This document shows, one piece after another, positions 53,503-62,333 of a DNA stretch of 64,000 bases (positions are counted from its first letter, which is position 1; every line of letters begins with the position of its first letter). Source of the DNA: Candidatus Nitrosacidococcus sp. I8 (lineage in GTDB: Bacteria > Pseudomonadota > Gammaproteobacteria > Nitrosococcales > Nitrosococcaceae); NCBI RefSeq assembly GCF_945836005.1, contig NZ_OX241534.1, forward strand, positions 1 to 64,000, read 5' to 3'. The notes beneath the pieces were generated by a model that saw only the letters and a program-made list of their open reading frames with translations, did no database searches and was not told where the DNA came from. A program made the position numbers and the translations under genes.

Positions 53503-54068
53503 TGACTCAAATTAATTTACTGCCTTGGCGAGCTATTCAAAGAAAGCGGCGAGAGAAGAATTTTTATATTGCTCTAGGTATTTGTACTGCACTTATAGTA
53601 GGTGTAATTACTTTAATTAATTTCTATATCAATGACCTAATTAGCTATCAAAATCAAAGAAATAACTATTTACAAGAGGAAATTAACAAATCAACTAAAG
53701 TGGTAGGAGAGGTCAATAAACTAGATAAAGAGAAAGAAAAAATTTTAACCTATATGGAAATTATCCAGCAACTACAAGTAAGCCGACCACTTATCGTACA
53801 AATTTTTAGCAAAGTAGGGCAATCCATTCCAGATGGGATGTATTTAGAAAGTATGGAGCGTAAAAATCATACCATTACACTTATTGGATTATCCGAATCG
53901 GATAGCAGAATTTCTACATTTATACACCACTTAGATGATTCCTCCCTATTTGAAAAGACTCAATTAAAAGGGGTAGAAAAAATAGAAAAGGATCAGAATA
54001 TTGTTCGTAAACAATTCATTTTGGATACTACCGAGAAGTGGCTAGGTTCTACTCTTAAAGAAAAATAA
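53502..54068 (+). CDS. pilN: type IV pilus assembly protein PilN
   Basis: 188 residues from the ATG at 53502, giving the conserved INLLPWR motif right at the N-terminus (residues 4-10), the PilM-binding site. One membrane helix at about 23-44, then a periplasmic coiled coil and a ferredoxin-like domain. A TTG start 30 bases upstream is not needed. Confidence 0.94.
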   Translation: MTQINLLPWRAIQRKRREKNFYIALGICTALIVGVITLINFYINDLISYQNQRNNYLQEEINKSTKVVGEVNKLDKEKEKILTYMEIIQQLQVSRPLIVQIFSKVGQSIPDGMYLESMERKNHTITLIGLSESDSRISTFIHHLDDSSLFEKTQLKGVEKIEKDQNIVRKQFILDTTEKWLGSTLKEK

Positions 54069-54099
54069 AGATTCATTAAAAAAATAGCGATTAAACACT

Positions 54100-54702
54100 A
54101 TGGATCTAGATTTTAATGATATTGGTAATTGGCCAATCACTACAAAAATTATCTTTATCCTACTAGCTTGCCTACTGGTTGCTGCTGGTGGATATTTTCT
54201 TTTTACCCAAGATCAACTACAACAGCTTAAAAATCTTGAAAATCAAGAGCAGCAACTTAAAACATCTTTTCAAACTAGGCAATTACAGGCCTCTAAATTA
54301 TCTAGCTACAAAGAACGGATAGGGGATTTAGAAACATCTTTTAATGAAATGTTACACCAGCTCCCAGATAAAGCTGAAATTAGTAATTTACTCACAGATA
54401 TTTCACAAGCAGGAAAAGCGAGTGGGTTAGAGTTTGAATTTTTTAGACCAGGGCAAGAAAAAATTGAAAGGTTTTACGCAGAGTTACCTATACAAATTCA
54501 AGTACTTGGTCATTACCATCAACTTGGAGAATTCATAAGTAAGGTAGCTGCCCTACCTCGTATTGTCACTTTCCATGATTTCTCAATTAAGCGTGGAAAA
54601 ACAGATGTTTTAGTAATGACCGCTACAGCAAAAACCTATCGTTATCTTGATGACACAGAGAGAGAGGCGAACGAGGCAGATTCAAATAAAAAGAAAAAAT
54701 AA
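54100..54702 (+). CDS. pilO: type IV pilus assembly protein PilO
   Basis: 200-residue partner of PilN with an N-terminal membrane helix (about 16-34), coiled coil (about 38-85) and C-terminal PilO domain (LPDKAEISNLLTDISQAGKASGLEFEFF near 89). Ends with a Lys-rich tail. The stop is directly followed by the pilP start. Confidence 0.94.
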   Translation: MDLDFNDIGNWPITTKIIFILLACLLVAAGGYFLFTQDQLQQLKNLENQEQQLKTSFQTRQLQASKLSSYKERIGDLETSFNEMLHQLPDKAEISNLLTDISQAGKASGLEFEFFRPGQEKIERFYAELPIQIQVLGHYHQLGEFISKVAALPRIVTFHDFSIKRGKTDVLVMTATAKTYRYLDDTEREANEADSNKKKK

Positions 54703-55266
54703 GTGATGAATGCTTCATTGGGTTATAAAAAGAAAAACAAATTACTTACTATTTGTACTATTGCCGTTAGTTTCTTAGGATTGCTCGGATGCAATAATCA
54801 GAATCAAGGGATAGCAGATTTACAACAATATACACAAACAATTAAGTCCCGTCCTGCTGCAAAATTAGAATCCTTACCTGAGGCAAAACCTTACGAAAAA
54901 TCCATTTATAAATTTGTACGGATTCGTGATCCGTTTGTACCGATTCTAGATATGGCAGAAGAAAAAATCAGCCCATCTAATATTGTTGCCCCTGATCAGG
55001 ATCGTCCTAAAGAGGCCCTAGAGGAATATGCTTTAGGTGCCCTTAAAATGGTAGGTATCTTAAAACAAAGAGAGGAAATATGGGCACTAGTTCTTACCCC
55101 AGATCGTCATTTATACCGAGTTCAATCAGGCAATTACATTGGGAAGGATTACGGAAAAATAAGACGTATTGACGATGGAAGTATTGAAATTTTAGAGACT
55201 TTCTTTGAGCACGGAAGTTGGTTTGAACGGGAAGTAAAACTTGAGCTAAGTACTATAGAAAATTAA
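54703..55266 (+). CDS. pilP: type IV pilus lipoprotein PilP
   Basis: 187 residues. Lipoprotein signal with lipobox LGLLGC (Cys near residue 30), disordered linker, then the beta-sandwich PilP domain beginning FVRIRDPFVP and ending in LRVQSGNYIGKDYGKI-like strands. It links PilNO with the PilQ secretin. The start may be GTG at 54703 or the adjacent ATG at 54706. Confidence 0.94.
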   Translation: MMNASLGYKKKNKLLTICTIAVSFLGLLGCNNQNQGIADLQQYTQTIKSRPAAKLESLPEAKPYEKSIYKFVRIRDPFVPILDMAEEKISPSNIVAPDQDRPKEALEEYALGALKMVGILKQREEIWALVLTPDRHLYRVQSGNYIGKDYGKIRRIDDGSIEILETFFEHGSWFEREVKLELSTIEN

Positions 55267-55270
55267 AAAA

Positions 55271-57559
55271 ATGAATAAAATCCATCGATATATTAAAAAG
55301 CTATCTATCAATCGTTGTTTCTTACTCTCTATTGGATTATTCCTGCTGCCTATATGTGCTCGAGCTACAACACAATTACAAGATATAAAATATGCCTCTT
55401 TAACAGGAAATCAAACCCAAATTCAATTTATATTTTCAGAGTTTGCCTCCTATCCGCAATTTTTTACCATAGAGGATCCCTCAAGGATTATATTAGATTT
55501 TTCAGAGACACAAATTGCTTTAGATGCTAAATCCAAGTCCGTTGGATTAGGTGCTGTTAATAACCTTATTATGGCTGAAGATACCAATCGCACAAGGGTA
55601 GTCGTAAATCTAACCCATTCAGCACCTTTCAAAATTAAAGAAAATGGAAATATTATTGAGCTATTAATACAAGATACTGAAGCCAATTCCCGTCCGAATT
55701 CAAAATTAATTAATAATTACCTATATCGAATCAAAAATATTGATTTTCGTAGAGGCGAACATGGAGAAGGGCGTATTATTGTACTGCTTTCTGATCCCCA
55801 TATATCTGTTGATATTAAAGAAGAGGGCGGAGATATTATTGCCGATTTTTCTAATACCCATCTACCTGATAAGTTTAAGCAACGCTTAGATGTATTAGAT
55901 TTTGCAACACCAATTAAGTTTATAGATATTTTCCCTAGAGAAAAGGGGGCAAGAATTCATATTATCCCAATAGATTCTGATCACGAATATCTCTCCTACC
56001 AAACTGATAATACTTTGGTGATAGAAGTAAAACAGGGTAAAAAACGAGGAGAGGAAGATGATGATGAATATATGGGAGAGAAACTTTCTCTAAACTTCCA
56101 AGATATTGAGACAAGAACTGTATTACAGTTACTAGCGGATTTTTCTGAATTTAATTTAGTTACCAGCGATGCAGTACAAGGCAATGTTACTTTAAGATTA
56201 AAAAAAGTACCCTGGGATCAAGCCCTAGACATTATTTTAAAAACTAAGGGGTTAGAAAAACGCCACAGGGGAGATATTACCTTGATTGCTCCTAGTGAAG
56301 AGTTAGTAAGTAATCAAGAACAGGAGTTAAAATCCCAGAAACAAAGTGAGGAACTTGCACCACTTCGTGCTGAATTTATTAAAGTTAAATTTACTAAAGC
56401 AACTTCTCTCGCTAGTCTCCTTACCACAGGAATAAGCCCAATAGACAACTCACCTATGGGCATGATGGCAATGATGGGTGGCGGTATGGGTGGCGGTATG
56501 GGTGGCGGTATGGGTGGCGGTATGGGTGGCGGTATGGGTGGCGGTATGGGTGGCGGTATGGGTGGCGGTATGGGTGGCGGTATGGGTGGCGGTATGATGG
56601 GCGGTATGATGGGCGGTGGCAGTGGTGGTAGTAATTCTAATAATTCTTTTATCTCTAAAAGAGGAAAAATTATTATAGATGGTCGCACTAATACCCTATT
56701 TATTATGGATACTCAAGATAGTTTGGATCAAATCCACAAAATTATCGCTAAATTAGATGTCCCAGTACGTCAAGTACTCATTGAATCTAGGATTGTTATT
56801 GCAAGTACTCAATTTAGTAAAGAACTTGGGGTCAGATTTGGGCTTAACAAGCAATCTGGTGCTGGAAATGGAGCATTTCAGAATTTCACTACCTCTGGGT
56901 CTCTAGATGGTACAAATACAATCATGACGAGTGGTACTGCGGGGGATCTTTCAAATCGTTTAAATGTTAATTTTCCCTCACCTCCTTCAACAGGAGGCGT
57001 AAATGCAGCACAAATGGCACTTGCATTTACCAAACTTCCTTTAGGAACTTTATTAGAATTAGAACTCTCTGCGTTACAAACAGAGCAAAGGGGTAAGATT
57101 CTGTCTAATCCACGGGTAGTTACTGCTAATAATAAAATGGCTATTATTACGCAAGGTACTCAAATTCCTTATCAACAAGCAGCTTCGAGTGGAGCAACTT
57201 CTATTTCATTTAAAGAGGCAGTATTAAGTTTAATGGCTATTCCCCAAATTACTCCTGATGATCATATTATTATGGATTTAAAAGTAAATAATGATGCTGT
57301 AGGTGCAATTTTTGGTGGGGTGCCAAGTATTAATACCCGAGAGCTTATGACTCAAATACAAGTAGAAAATGGACAAACAATTGTACTGGGCGGAATATAT
57401 GAAGAACAGGGCAATAGACAAAAAAACAAAGTACCTTTTCTAGGAGGTATACCCTACATTGGTGCATTATTTCGTGGTACTGTAGATAGTACCCAAAAAA
57501 GTGAATTACTGATTTTCATAACGCCTAAAATTATCGAAGAATCCGCTCAATTTAGCTAA
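55271..57559 (+). CDS. pilQ: type IV pilus secretin PilQ
   Basis: 762-residue outer-membrane secretin through which the pilus leaves the cell. Signal peptide (about 1-32, ending ICARA), two AMIN domains for peptidoglycan binding (about 35-130 and 150-250), an STN/N0 domain (LSLNFQDIETRTVLQLLADFS near 273), N1 domain, and the secretin core (VLIESRIVIAS, then VPFLGGIPYIGALFRG near 726). Unusual is a run of ten perfect GGGM units (about residues 403-442) inside the N1 region. The operon continues with aroK. Confidence 0.96.
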   Translation: MNKIHRYIKKLSINRCFLLSIGLFLLPICARATTQLQDIKYASLTGNQTQIQFIFSEFASYPQFFTIEDPSRIILDFSETQIALDAKSKSVGLGAVNNLIMAEDTNRTRVVVNLTHSAPFKIKENGNIIELLIQDTEANSRPNSKLINNYLYRIKNIDFRRGEHGEGRIIVLLSDPHISVDIKEEGGDIIADFSNTHLPDKFKQRLDVLDFATPIKFIDIFPREKGARIHIIPIDSDHEYLSYQTDNTLVIEVKQGKKRGEEDDDEYMGEKLSLNFQDIETRTVLQLLADFSEFNLVTSDAVQGNVTLRLKKVPWDQALDIILKTKGLEKRHRGDITLIAPSEELVSNQEQELKSQKQSEELAPLRAEFIKVKFTKATSLASLLTTGISPIDNSPMGMMAMMGGGMGGGMGGGMGGGMGGGMGGGMGGGMGGGMGGGMGGGMMGGMMGGGSGGSNSNNSFISKRGKIIIDGRTNTLFIMDTQDSLDQIHKIIAKLDVPVRQVLIESRIVIASTQFSKELGVRFGLNKQSGAGNGAFQNFTTSGSLDGTNTIMTSGTAGDLSNRLNVNFPSPPSTGGVNAAQMALAFTKLPLGTLLELELSALQTEQRGKILSNPRVVTANNKMAIITQGTQIPYQQAASSGATSISFKEAVLSLMAIPQITPDDHIIMDLKVNNDAVGAIFGGVPSINTRELMTQIQVENGQTIVLGGIYEEQGNRQKNKVPFLGGIPYIGALFRGTVDSTQKSELLIFITPKIIEESAQFS
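56477..56596 (+). repeat. 12-bp tandem repeat in pilQ, ten copies
   Basis: Ten uninterrupted identical copies of GGTGGCGGTATG encode (Gly-Gly-Gly-Met)10, followed by imperfect MGGM units to about 56628. The unit keeps the reading frame, so copy number changes would alter PilQ length without breaking it. The opposite strand gives a Pro-Ile frame that is only a shadow. Confidence 0.97.
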
Positions 57560-57579
57560 TTGGCAAAATTATCTCCAAA

Positions 57580-58098
57580 ATGGTCCAGCAGAATATTTTC
57601 TTTATTGGCCCAATGGGCGTAGGAAAAACAACCATTGGAAAATCTTTAGCAAAAATTTTAGGAAAAACTTTCTATGATAGCGATCATGAAATTGAACAAA
57701 GTACACAAGCGAGCATTCCTACAATTTTTGATATAGAAGGAGAGGAAGGATTTAGGCTACGAGAATATAAAACAATTACCGAGCTAGTAAAACTAAACAA
57801 TATTGTACTTGCCACCGGAGGAGGAGCAATTCTTAATGAGAAAAGCAGAATGTTGCTGGCAGCACAAGGCTTAGTAGTTTATTTATATGCACCAGTAGAG
57901 TTTTTATATCGCCGTATTGCTTATGATAAAAATCGCCCGTTACTTCAAAAAGATAATCCATTAGATTATTTAACCCAGTTATTTCATAAACGGGATCCGC
58001 TCTATCGAGAAATCTCGGATATAACTATTTGTACTGAAAAAAAAACAATTAAGGCAATTACTGACGAAATCCTTCATCGATTAAGACCCATTGAATAA
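57580..58098 (+). CDS. aroK: shikimate kinase
   Basis: 172 residues. Walker A FIGPMGVGKTTIGKSLAK at residues 8-25; shikimate-binding DSDHEIE (about 34) and LATGGGAILNE (about 78). Phosphorylates shikimate in the chorismate pathway that feeds PabB. Twenty bp after pilQ, the common pilQ-aroK-aroB order. Confidence 0.97.
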   Translation: MVQQNIFFIGPMGVGKTTIGKSLAKILGKTFYDSDHEIEQSTQASIPTIFDIEGEEGFRLREYKTITELVKLNNIVLATGGGAILNEKSRMLLAAQGLVVYLYAPVEFLYRRIAYDKNRPLLQKDNPLDYLTQLFHKRDPLYREISDITICTEKKTIKAITDEILHRLRPIE

Positions 58099-58104
58099 CC
58101 TCTC

Positions 58105-59181
58105 ATGATAACCCTCTCAATTGATATTCAAGATCGTGGTTACCCAATTTATATTGGAAGTAATTTACTTTATCAAAAATCCCTATTGGATCGTCATATT
58201 GCTGGATCTGAAGTTGTGATTGTCACAAATGAAACAATTGCTCCTTTATATTTATCTAGAGTGATCAATAATTTAAGCAATTATCGCTGCACTGAAATTA
58301 CTCTACCCGATGGAGAGCAATATAAAACCTTAGAAGGAATCACGCCAATCTTCGATAGGCTTCTTAAAGATAAATTTTCTAGGAAAACTACTCTAATTGC
58401 TTTAGGTGGTGGCGTAGTGGGTGATATGGCAGGGTTTGCCGCTGCGTGTTATCAACGGGGCATTCCCTTTATTCAAATTCCTACCACACTACTTGCACAA
58501 GTAGATTCTTCGGTAGGAGGAAAAACAGGAGTCAATCACCCTTTAGGGAAAAATATGATTGGAGCTTTTTATCAGCCCCTATGTGTTTTAGCCGATATAG
58601 ATACTTTGAATACCTTAGATGAAAGGCAATTTAAAGCAGGTATTGCAGAAATTGTTAAATACGGGTTAATTCGAGATCTTGATTTTTTTCTATGGCTTGA
58701 AAAGCATATGGATCGGCTATTAAAGCGGGATCAAAATATACTGATACAGGCTATCGAGCGTTCTTGCCAAAATAAGGCAGAAGTGGTTGCAGCTGACGAA
58801 AGAGAGTCGGGAATTCGAGCAACTTTAAATCTAGGTCATACTTTTGGTCATGCTATAGAAACAGGAATGGGCTATGGTAATTGGCTTCATGGAGAAGCTG
58901 TTGGCGTAGGGATGATCATGGCAGCAAATCTATCTCGTCGCTTAGAGTGGTTATCTGACTATGATGTTAAGCGAATTACCCACCTACTTACCCAAGTAGG
59001 GCTTCCTACACAACCCCCTCAAGAAATAAATACCCAACGCTTCTTAGAACTAATGGCAGTAGATAAAAAAGTGGCTAATGGTCAATTACGGTTAGTATTA
59101 CTTAAACAGTTAGGAGAAGCAGTAGTGACCAGTGATTTCCCATATTCTTTACTAGGAGAAATTATTCAAGAATTTCAATAG
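58105..59181 (+). CDS. aroB: 3-dehydroquinate synthase
   Basis: 358 residues. NAD- and metal-dependent second... step enzyme that cyclises DAHP to 3-dehydroquinate. [24 protein letters not shown] (about 96-119), [24 protein letters not shown] (about 132-155) and the metal-ligand stretch [12 protein letters not shown] (about 246-257) are intact. Six bp after aroK. Confidence 0.97.
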   Translation: MITLSIDIQDRGYPIYIGSNLLYQKSLLDRHIAGSEVVIVTNETIAPLYLSRVINNLSNYRCTEITLPDGEQYKTLEGITPIFDRLLKDKFSRKTTLIALGGGVVGDMAGFAAACYQRGIPFIQIPTTLLAQVDSSVGGKTGVNHPLGKNMIGAFYQPLCVLADIDTLNTLDERQFKAGIAEIVKYGLIRDLDFFLWLEKHMDRLLKRDQNILIQAIERSCQNKAEVVAADERESGIRATLNLGHTFGHAIETGMGYGNWLHGEAVGVGMIMAANLSRRLEWLSDYDVKRITHLLTQVGLPTQPPQEINTQRFLELMAVDKKVANGQLRLVLLKQLGEAVVTSDFPYSLLGEIIQEFQ

Positions 59182-59182
59182 A

Positions 59183-59218
59183 TACTTAGTCTATAGGCAA
59201 AATGCCTTAGGCTAAGTA
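59183..59218 (+). terminator. possible terminator hairpin after aroB
   Basis: Two nested inverted repeats, TACTTAG / CTAAGTA outside and AGGCA / TGCCT inside around an AAA loop, 2 bp after the aroB stop. No T tract follows, so termination efficiency is doubtful. Confidence 0.4.
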
Positions 59219-59269
59219 CTAAGCAATTTATCAATGAGATTAAGCAGTAATACGTAGTGCTGTTATTGA

Positions 59270-60161
59270 TTATTTTCTGTAAAAAATAAGTCTGAAGCTT
59301 ACCAGCCCTAGTAACATCATTAAAAGTGAGGAAGGCTCTGGTACAGTTGAAGTGCCAGAGTCGCCCGCAGTTGGATCGCTAGGGTCGCCACTATCACCAG
59401 TAAATCCACTATAACCGACATAATTTACGGTAGCACTACCAGTGATACTACTCTTACTTTTACCTCCAGCTAAAATGCTACCGTTGATAACCTTACTACC
59501 ACTGAAAAATACCATTAGCTAGAAGAAAAGTTCCTGCAAAAGAAGCACTAGATCCAGTAGCACTAAAATCTCCACCTACGTTAAATAGCACATGATCTGC
59601 GGTTAGACCACCGGCAAGAATAATAGCAGATGATCCTTTGAGGCTTACATCACCAGTTACATTAATAATAAACTCATCTGTTGCTGATCCGCTAAGTGTT
59701 AGTGTGTTTGAGCCTGTAAGGTTTATATTTCCTGAAATATCAAACACGGATCCATCTGCACTACTTAGGGTAGTAGTACCACTAATGCCACTTAAACTTT
59801 GATCTGCAGTTGTACTGTTGGCAGCATCAGAAACATTTTTTATGTCACTATATAAATCATTCCAATAACTACTATTTGTATTTTGGGTAGCTGTACCAGT
59901 AACATGGGAGCTATTTCCACTAAAACTATCACCATACTCCGTATTTCCATTAATAGTTCTACTACCAGTTAATGTTAATGCACCACTGGTACCTACATTT
60001 CCATTGATAGATCCACTACCAGTCATTGAAGTAGTACCCGCAATCATTCCACCATTTGTGGTGAGTAATGCAAAATTTCCTGCATCACCTAGGTTAATAG
60101 GAGAAGCAAGAGTAATACTAGAGGCTCCAAGGAGAATTAATGCTAATAATTTTTTATTTAT
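59270..60161 (-). pseudogene. broken PEP-CTERM protein gene (DUF3494-like), frameshifted
   Basis: Two overlapping frames join into one protein like the intact paralog at 60598-61551. The 5' part encodes a signal peptide (NKKLLALILLGASSITLASP), the INLGDAGNFALL start of DUF3494-like domains, and repeats up to TFLLANG. The frame then ends at FQW-stop. Dropping one T from the T5 run (A5 on the plus strand, 59505-59509) restores NGIFSGSKVINGSILAGG, matching the paralog's NGNLNLSGG...IGNVLTGG, and leads to a PEP-CTERM tail VPEPSSLLMMLLGLVSFRLIFYRK-type (VPEP, hydrophobic helix, basic end). There is also no ATG/GTG/TTG for the signal peptide: the frame opens with ATA at 60159-60161. Two defects suggest decay. 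Confidence 0.8.
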
Positions 60162-60257
60162 AATCAGAATTATTCTTTTATATTATTTATGTGCTTAAAT
60201 AAACTTTTTTTGTTATTCGTTTTGGGCTAAATAACCCATATATCGCAAAACATGAGT

Positions 60258-60273
60258 AGCAACTTTTATACCA
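60258..60273 (-). promoter_or_regulatory. candidate sigma54 (RpoN) promoter
   Basis: On the minus strand TGGTATAAAAGTTGCT fits the -24/-12 pattern TGGCACR-N4-TTGCW, with GG and GC exactly 10 bp apart and only two mismatches. It points at the broken PEP-CTERM gene, about 97 bp before the ATA. No other support. Confidence 0.45.
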
Positions 60274-60340
60274 TCATCGCTATCTTATTAATTATAATAA
60301 ATAGAATATTTATGTTTTCTACCGATATAACTTAAAAATA

Positions 60341-60355
60341 TGACGTAAATTGTCA
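60341..60355. promoter_or_regulatory. palindromic operator-like site, copy 1
   Basis: TGACGTAAATTGTCA, an inverted repeat TGAC-N7-GTCA, 180 bp upstream of the broken PEP-CTERM gene and 68 bp upstream of the sigma54-like element. It shares 13 of 15 bases with copy 2 upstream of the paralog. Confidence 0.55.
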
Positions 60356-60539
60356 CTTTGGAATTTTAGAGTAGGTTCTCAATAAAATATTGAGGCTTAT
60401 AAGGGATTTTATCTATAGCTCTAAAGAGAAAGGCTTAAGCGATAATTGTCTTTAAATCTTTAAGAACTGGCTTGTTTTATAAGCAAAAAAGCTAGGATAA
60501 ATTTGTGGAAATGAGAGAAGGAGTAAAGTAATACAAGAT

Positions 60540-60570
60540 CTCGCTTAGGATTATTCTATCCCTAAGCGAG
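60540..60570 (-). terminator. terminator hairpin of the intact PEP-CTERM gene
   Basis: 10-bp perfect stem CTCGCTTAGG / CCTAAGCGAG with an 11-nt loop, 28 bp after the stop codon of the intact PEP-CTERM gene. Only a short T-rich stretch follows on the minus strand. Confidence 0.6.
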
Positions 60571-60597
60571 TATTTATAATTTTTTTAGTTTAATTTC

Positions 60598-61551
60598 TTA
60601 TAGATAATAGGTTATTTTTCTCATACGGGTAATCATGCTAAGACCTATTAATCCTAGCAAAATCATGAATAGGGGAGTAGGCTCTGATATTGCACTAGAA
60701 TCATTTCCATTATTTGGATTTATTAATCCTGGAAGCACAGTATTAGTAGCAGTATCAGCAGTAGGTCCAGTATAGGGGATTCCTGATGTACCAGGGCTAA
60801 TTGACATATTCATCATTGATCCACTTGAGATACTATCTGTACCAGTACCGCCAGTTAAAACATTGCCTATTAAACTTGCACCACCAGATAAATTCAAATT
60901 ACCATTTGGTAAAAGAAAAGTACCAAATAATTTAACACCTCCCAACCCTTGAAGATCGCCATTTTCTATATTAAAAAGAACGTGATTAGCGGTGACACCG
61001 CCATCAAGGACAATAGAGGATCCAATACCAAAAGTTGCACCTCCATCGACATTAATTATAAATTGCTCATCGGCTGAGCCACTAAGAGTCAGAGTATCAG
61101 CACCTCCTAAATTTATACCCCCAGAGATATTAAATACAGAGGGTTCAGCATCTCCTGTGCCAGTTAATACAGTATTTCCCGTAATGCTACTCAAGGAATT
61201 ATTTGGATCTACAGTCATACCACTAGCAGCACTAGAAGCAGCAGAAATATCATCATAAAGACTATTCCAGTAGCTAGAATCTATATTCTGATTAGCAGTG
61301 TGGGGTGATTGAATTGCAGTAGTAGTAGTATTAGAGTCTGGATCTAAAAAATTGCCATAGAGCACATCTCCATAAATTTTAGCCCCCAAATACATATTAA
61401 GAGTATTACTACTACCTATATTTCCAGAAATTGAACCGCTAATATTCGTGTTTCCACGAGTAGAGAGTAAAGAGTAATCTTGTAGTAGTGGAGTTGCAAA
61501 TGAAGTACTAGAAATGATAAATAAAGTGATGGTTATTAATATTTTTTTCAT
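60598..61551 (-). CDS. PEP-CTERM sorting-domain protein (DUF3494-like)
   Basis: 317 residues. Signal peptide MKKILITITLFIISSTSFA, then Ser/Thr/Gly/Asn-rich beta-repeat sequence with NISGGINLGGADTLTLSGSADEQFIINVDGG and ANHVLFNIENGD, a Thr/Gly/Asn linker and a C-terminal sorting signal SEPTPLFMILLGLIGLS with basic end RMRK. This signal is normally recognised by an exosortase and linked to exopolysaccharide or biofilm matrix. No exosortase is in the window. AGAGG ribosome site 9 nt before ATG. The domain resemblance to DUF3494 is by eye. Confidence 0.87.
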   Translation of the reverse strand: MKKILITITLFIISSTSFATPLLQDYSLLSTRGNTNISGSISGNIGSSNTLNMYLGAKIYGDVLYGNFLDPDSNTTTTAIQSPHTANQNIDSSYWNSLYDDISAASSAASGMTVDPNNSLSSITGNTVLTGTGDAEPSVFNISGGINLGGADTLTLSGSADEQFIINVDGGATFGIGSSIVLDGGVTANHVLFNIENGDLQGLGGVKLFGTFLLPNGNLNLSGGASLIGNVLTGGTGTDSISSGSMMNMSISPGTSGIPYTGPTADTATNTVLPGLINPNNGNDSSAISEPTPLFMILLGLIGLSMITRMRKITYYL

Positions 61552-61694
61552 AAATTAAGCCTCTTTATAATAAAAGCTATAGACTTTAGTTCTTATACAT
61601 TAAGTGACTATTTTTATCACATAATAAGACCATATTTTACATTAAAATTATTAAATATTAATAATTACAGCTAGATAAATACATATTACGTTTG

Positions 61695-61709
61695 TGACAT
61701 ATATTGTCA
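61695..61709. promoter_or_regulatory. palindromic operator-like site, copy 2
   Basis: TGACATATATTGTCA, an inverted repeat TGAC-N7-GTCA, 144 bp upstream of the intact PEP-CTERM gene. It differs from copy 1 at only two positions. A TGG-containing element at 61617-61632 sits at about the same distance as the sigma54-like site of copy 1 but lacks the GC at -12. Confidence 0.55.
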
Positions 61710-61722
61710 TATAATTAGTAAA

Positions 61723-62328
61723 TTAACTATTTGTAATATTGAAATATGTATCTACATCAGATATCTGATTGTACTGATCAGCATGGAGGATATAACAAGA
61801 AATATTATGCGTATTTAGTAATACAGGAAATATGGGATCAACAATCCCCTGTTGCGCAAGGTCTATCGCTTTTAATTTAGTTTGGCTTAGTTTTATACTT
61901 TTAACTAAAATAAGTCGGCTAGCTGCTAATTGGTAGGTTAGCCATAGAGCTAGACTATCTGAGGTCATTTCCCAAGTTTGGGGAATATCTGAATGGTTAA
62001 TAAGTTCTTTTGAAGGTAACCAAATGGGTATTTTATTTTCTTCTAATGCCTTATTTATTTCTGCTATACCAGCGGCTAGGGAGAGTTCTGGAGCTAAGCT
62101 TTGTAATAGATAACCAAATTGATCCATTGCAAGCAAAGCCATATGATGGGCATAGGAATCAGCAAACTTCCATTGCTTTTGAGCGGTACGAACTTGATCA
62201 GCAAAAGGACCACCTCCCGGTACAATGACACACTTTCCTTTATTTTTTATTTGATCAAGCCAAAGCGGAAGGCAGCTACTACTATAGAGGCTTCCTCCTA
62301 GTTTAATTATCCAGATATCTTGAAACAT
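61723..62328 (-). CDS. mfnE: amino-acid-kinase-family protein, probable [5-(aminomethyl)furan-3-yl]methyl phosphate kinase
   Basis: 201 residues of the amino acid kinase fold: WIIKLGGSLYSSSCLPLWL at the N-terminus, VIVPGGGPFADQVR near residue 34 and WEMTSDSLALWLTYQLAASRLILVKS (about 119-144). In methanogens MfnE phosphorylates the aminomethylfuran phosphate in methanofuran synthesis; short bacterial homologs of this size accompany H4MPT genes. The neighbour downstream of the window end looks like mfnF, and pabB is next to it, which supports the assignment. Confidence 0.8.
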   Translation of the reverse strand: MFQDIWIIKLGGSLYSSSCLPLWLDQIKNKGKCVIVPGGGPFADQVRTAQKQWKFADSYAHHMALLAMDQFGYLLQSLAPELSLAAGIAEINKALEENKIPIWLPSKELINHSDIPQTWEMTSDSLALWLTYQLAASRLILVKSIKLSQTKLKAIDLAQQGIVDPIFPVLLNTHNISCYILHADQYNQISDVDTYFNITNS

Positions 62329-62333
62329 TTTAG

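Larger units (their letters stand above)
60162..60597. other. intergenic region with regulatory elements, no gene
   Basis: 436 bp between the PEP-CTERM pseudogene and its paralog. No coding frame was seen. It holds a sigma54-like element (60258-60273), a palindrome (60341-60355) and the paralog's terminator (60540-60570). Confidence 0.6.

Noticed and set aside
56477-56628. Direct repeats as a CRISPR array
   Set aside because: The units are contiguous 12-mers with no spacers and encode protein in frame.
56314-56688. Minus-strand proline-rich reading frame (Pro-Pro-Ile repeats)
   Set aside because: It is the complement of the pilQ GGGM repeat; it has no ribosome site and overlaps an undoubted gene.
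60992-61258. 88-codon plus-strand frame inside the PEP-CTERM gene
   Set aside because: Antisense shadow of a Ser/Gly-rich repeat coding region.
61617-61632. Sigma54 promoter for the intact PEP-CTERM gene
   Set aside because: TGG is present at the expected distance from the palindrome, but the -12 GC is missing, so it is not listed as a promoter.
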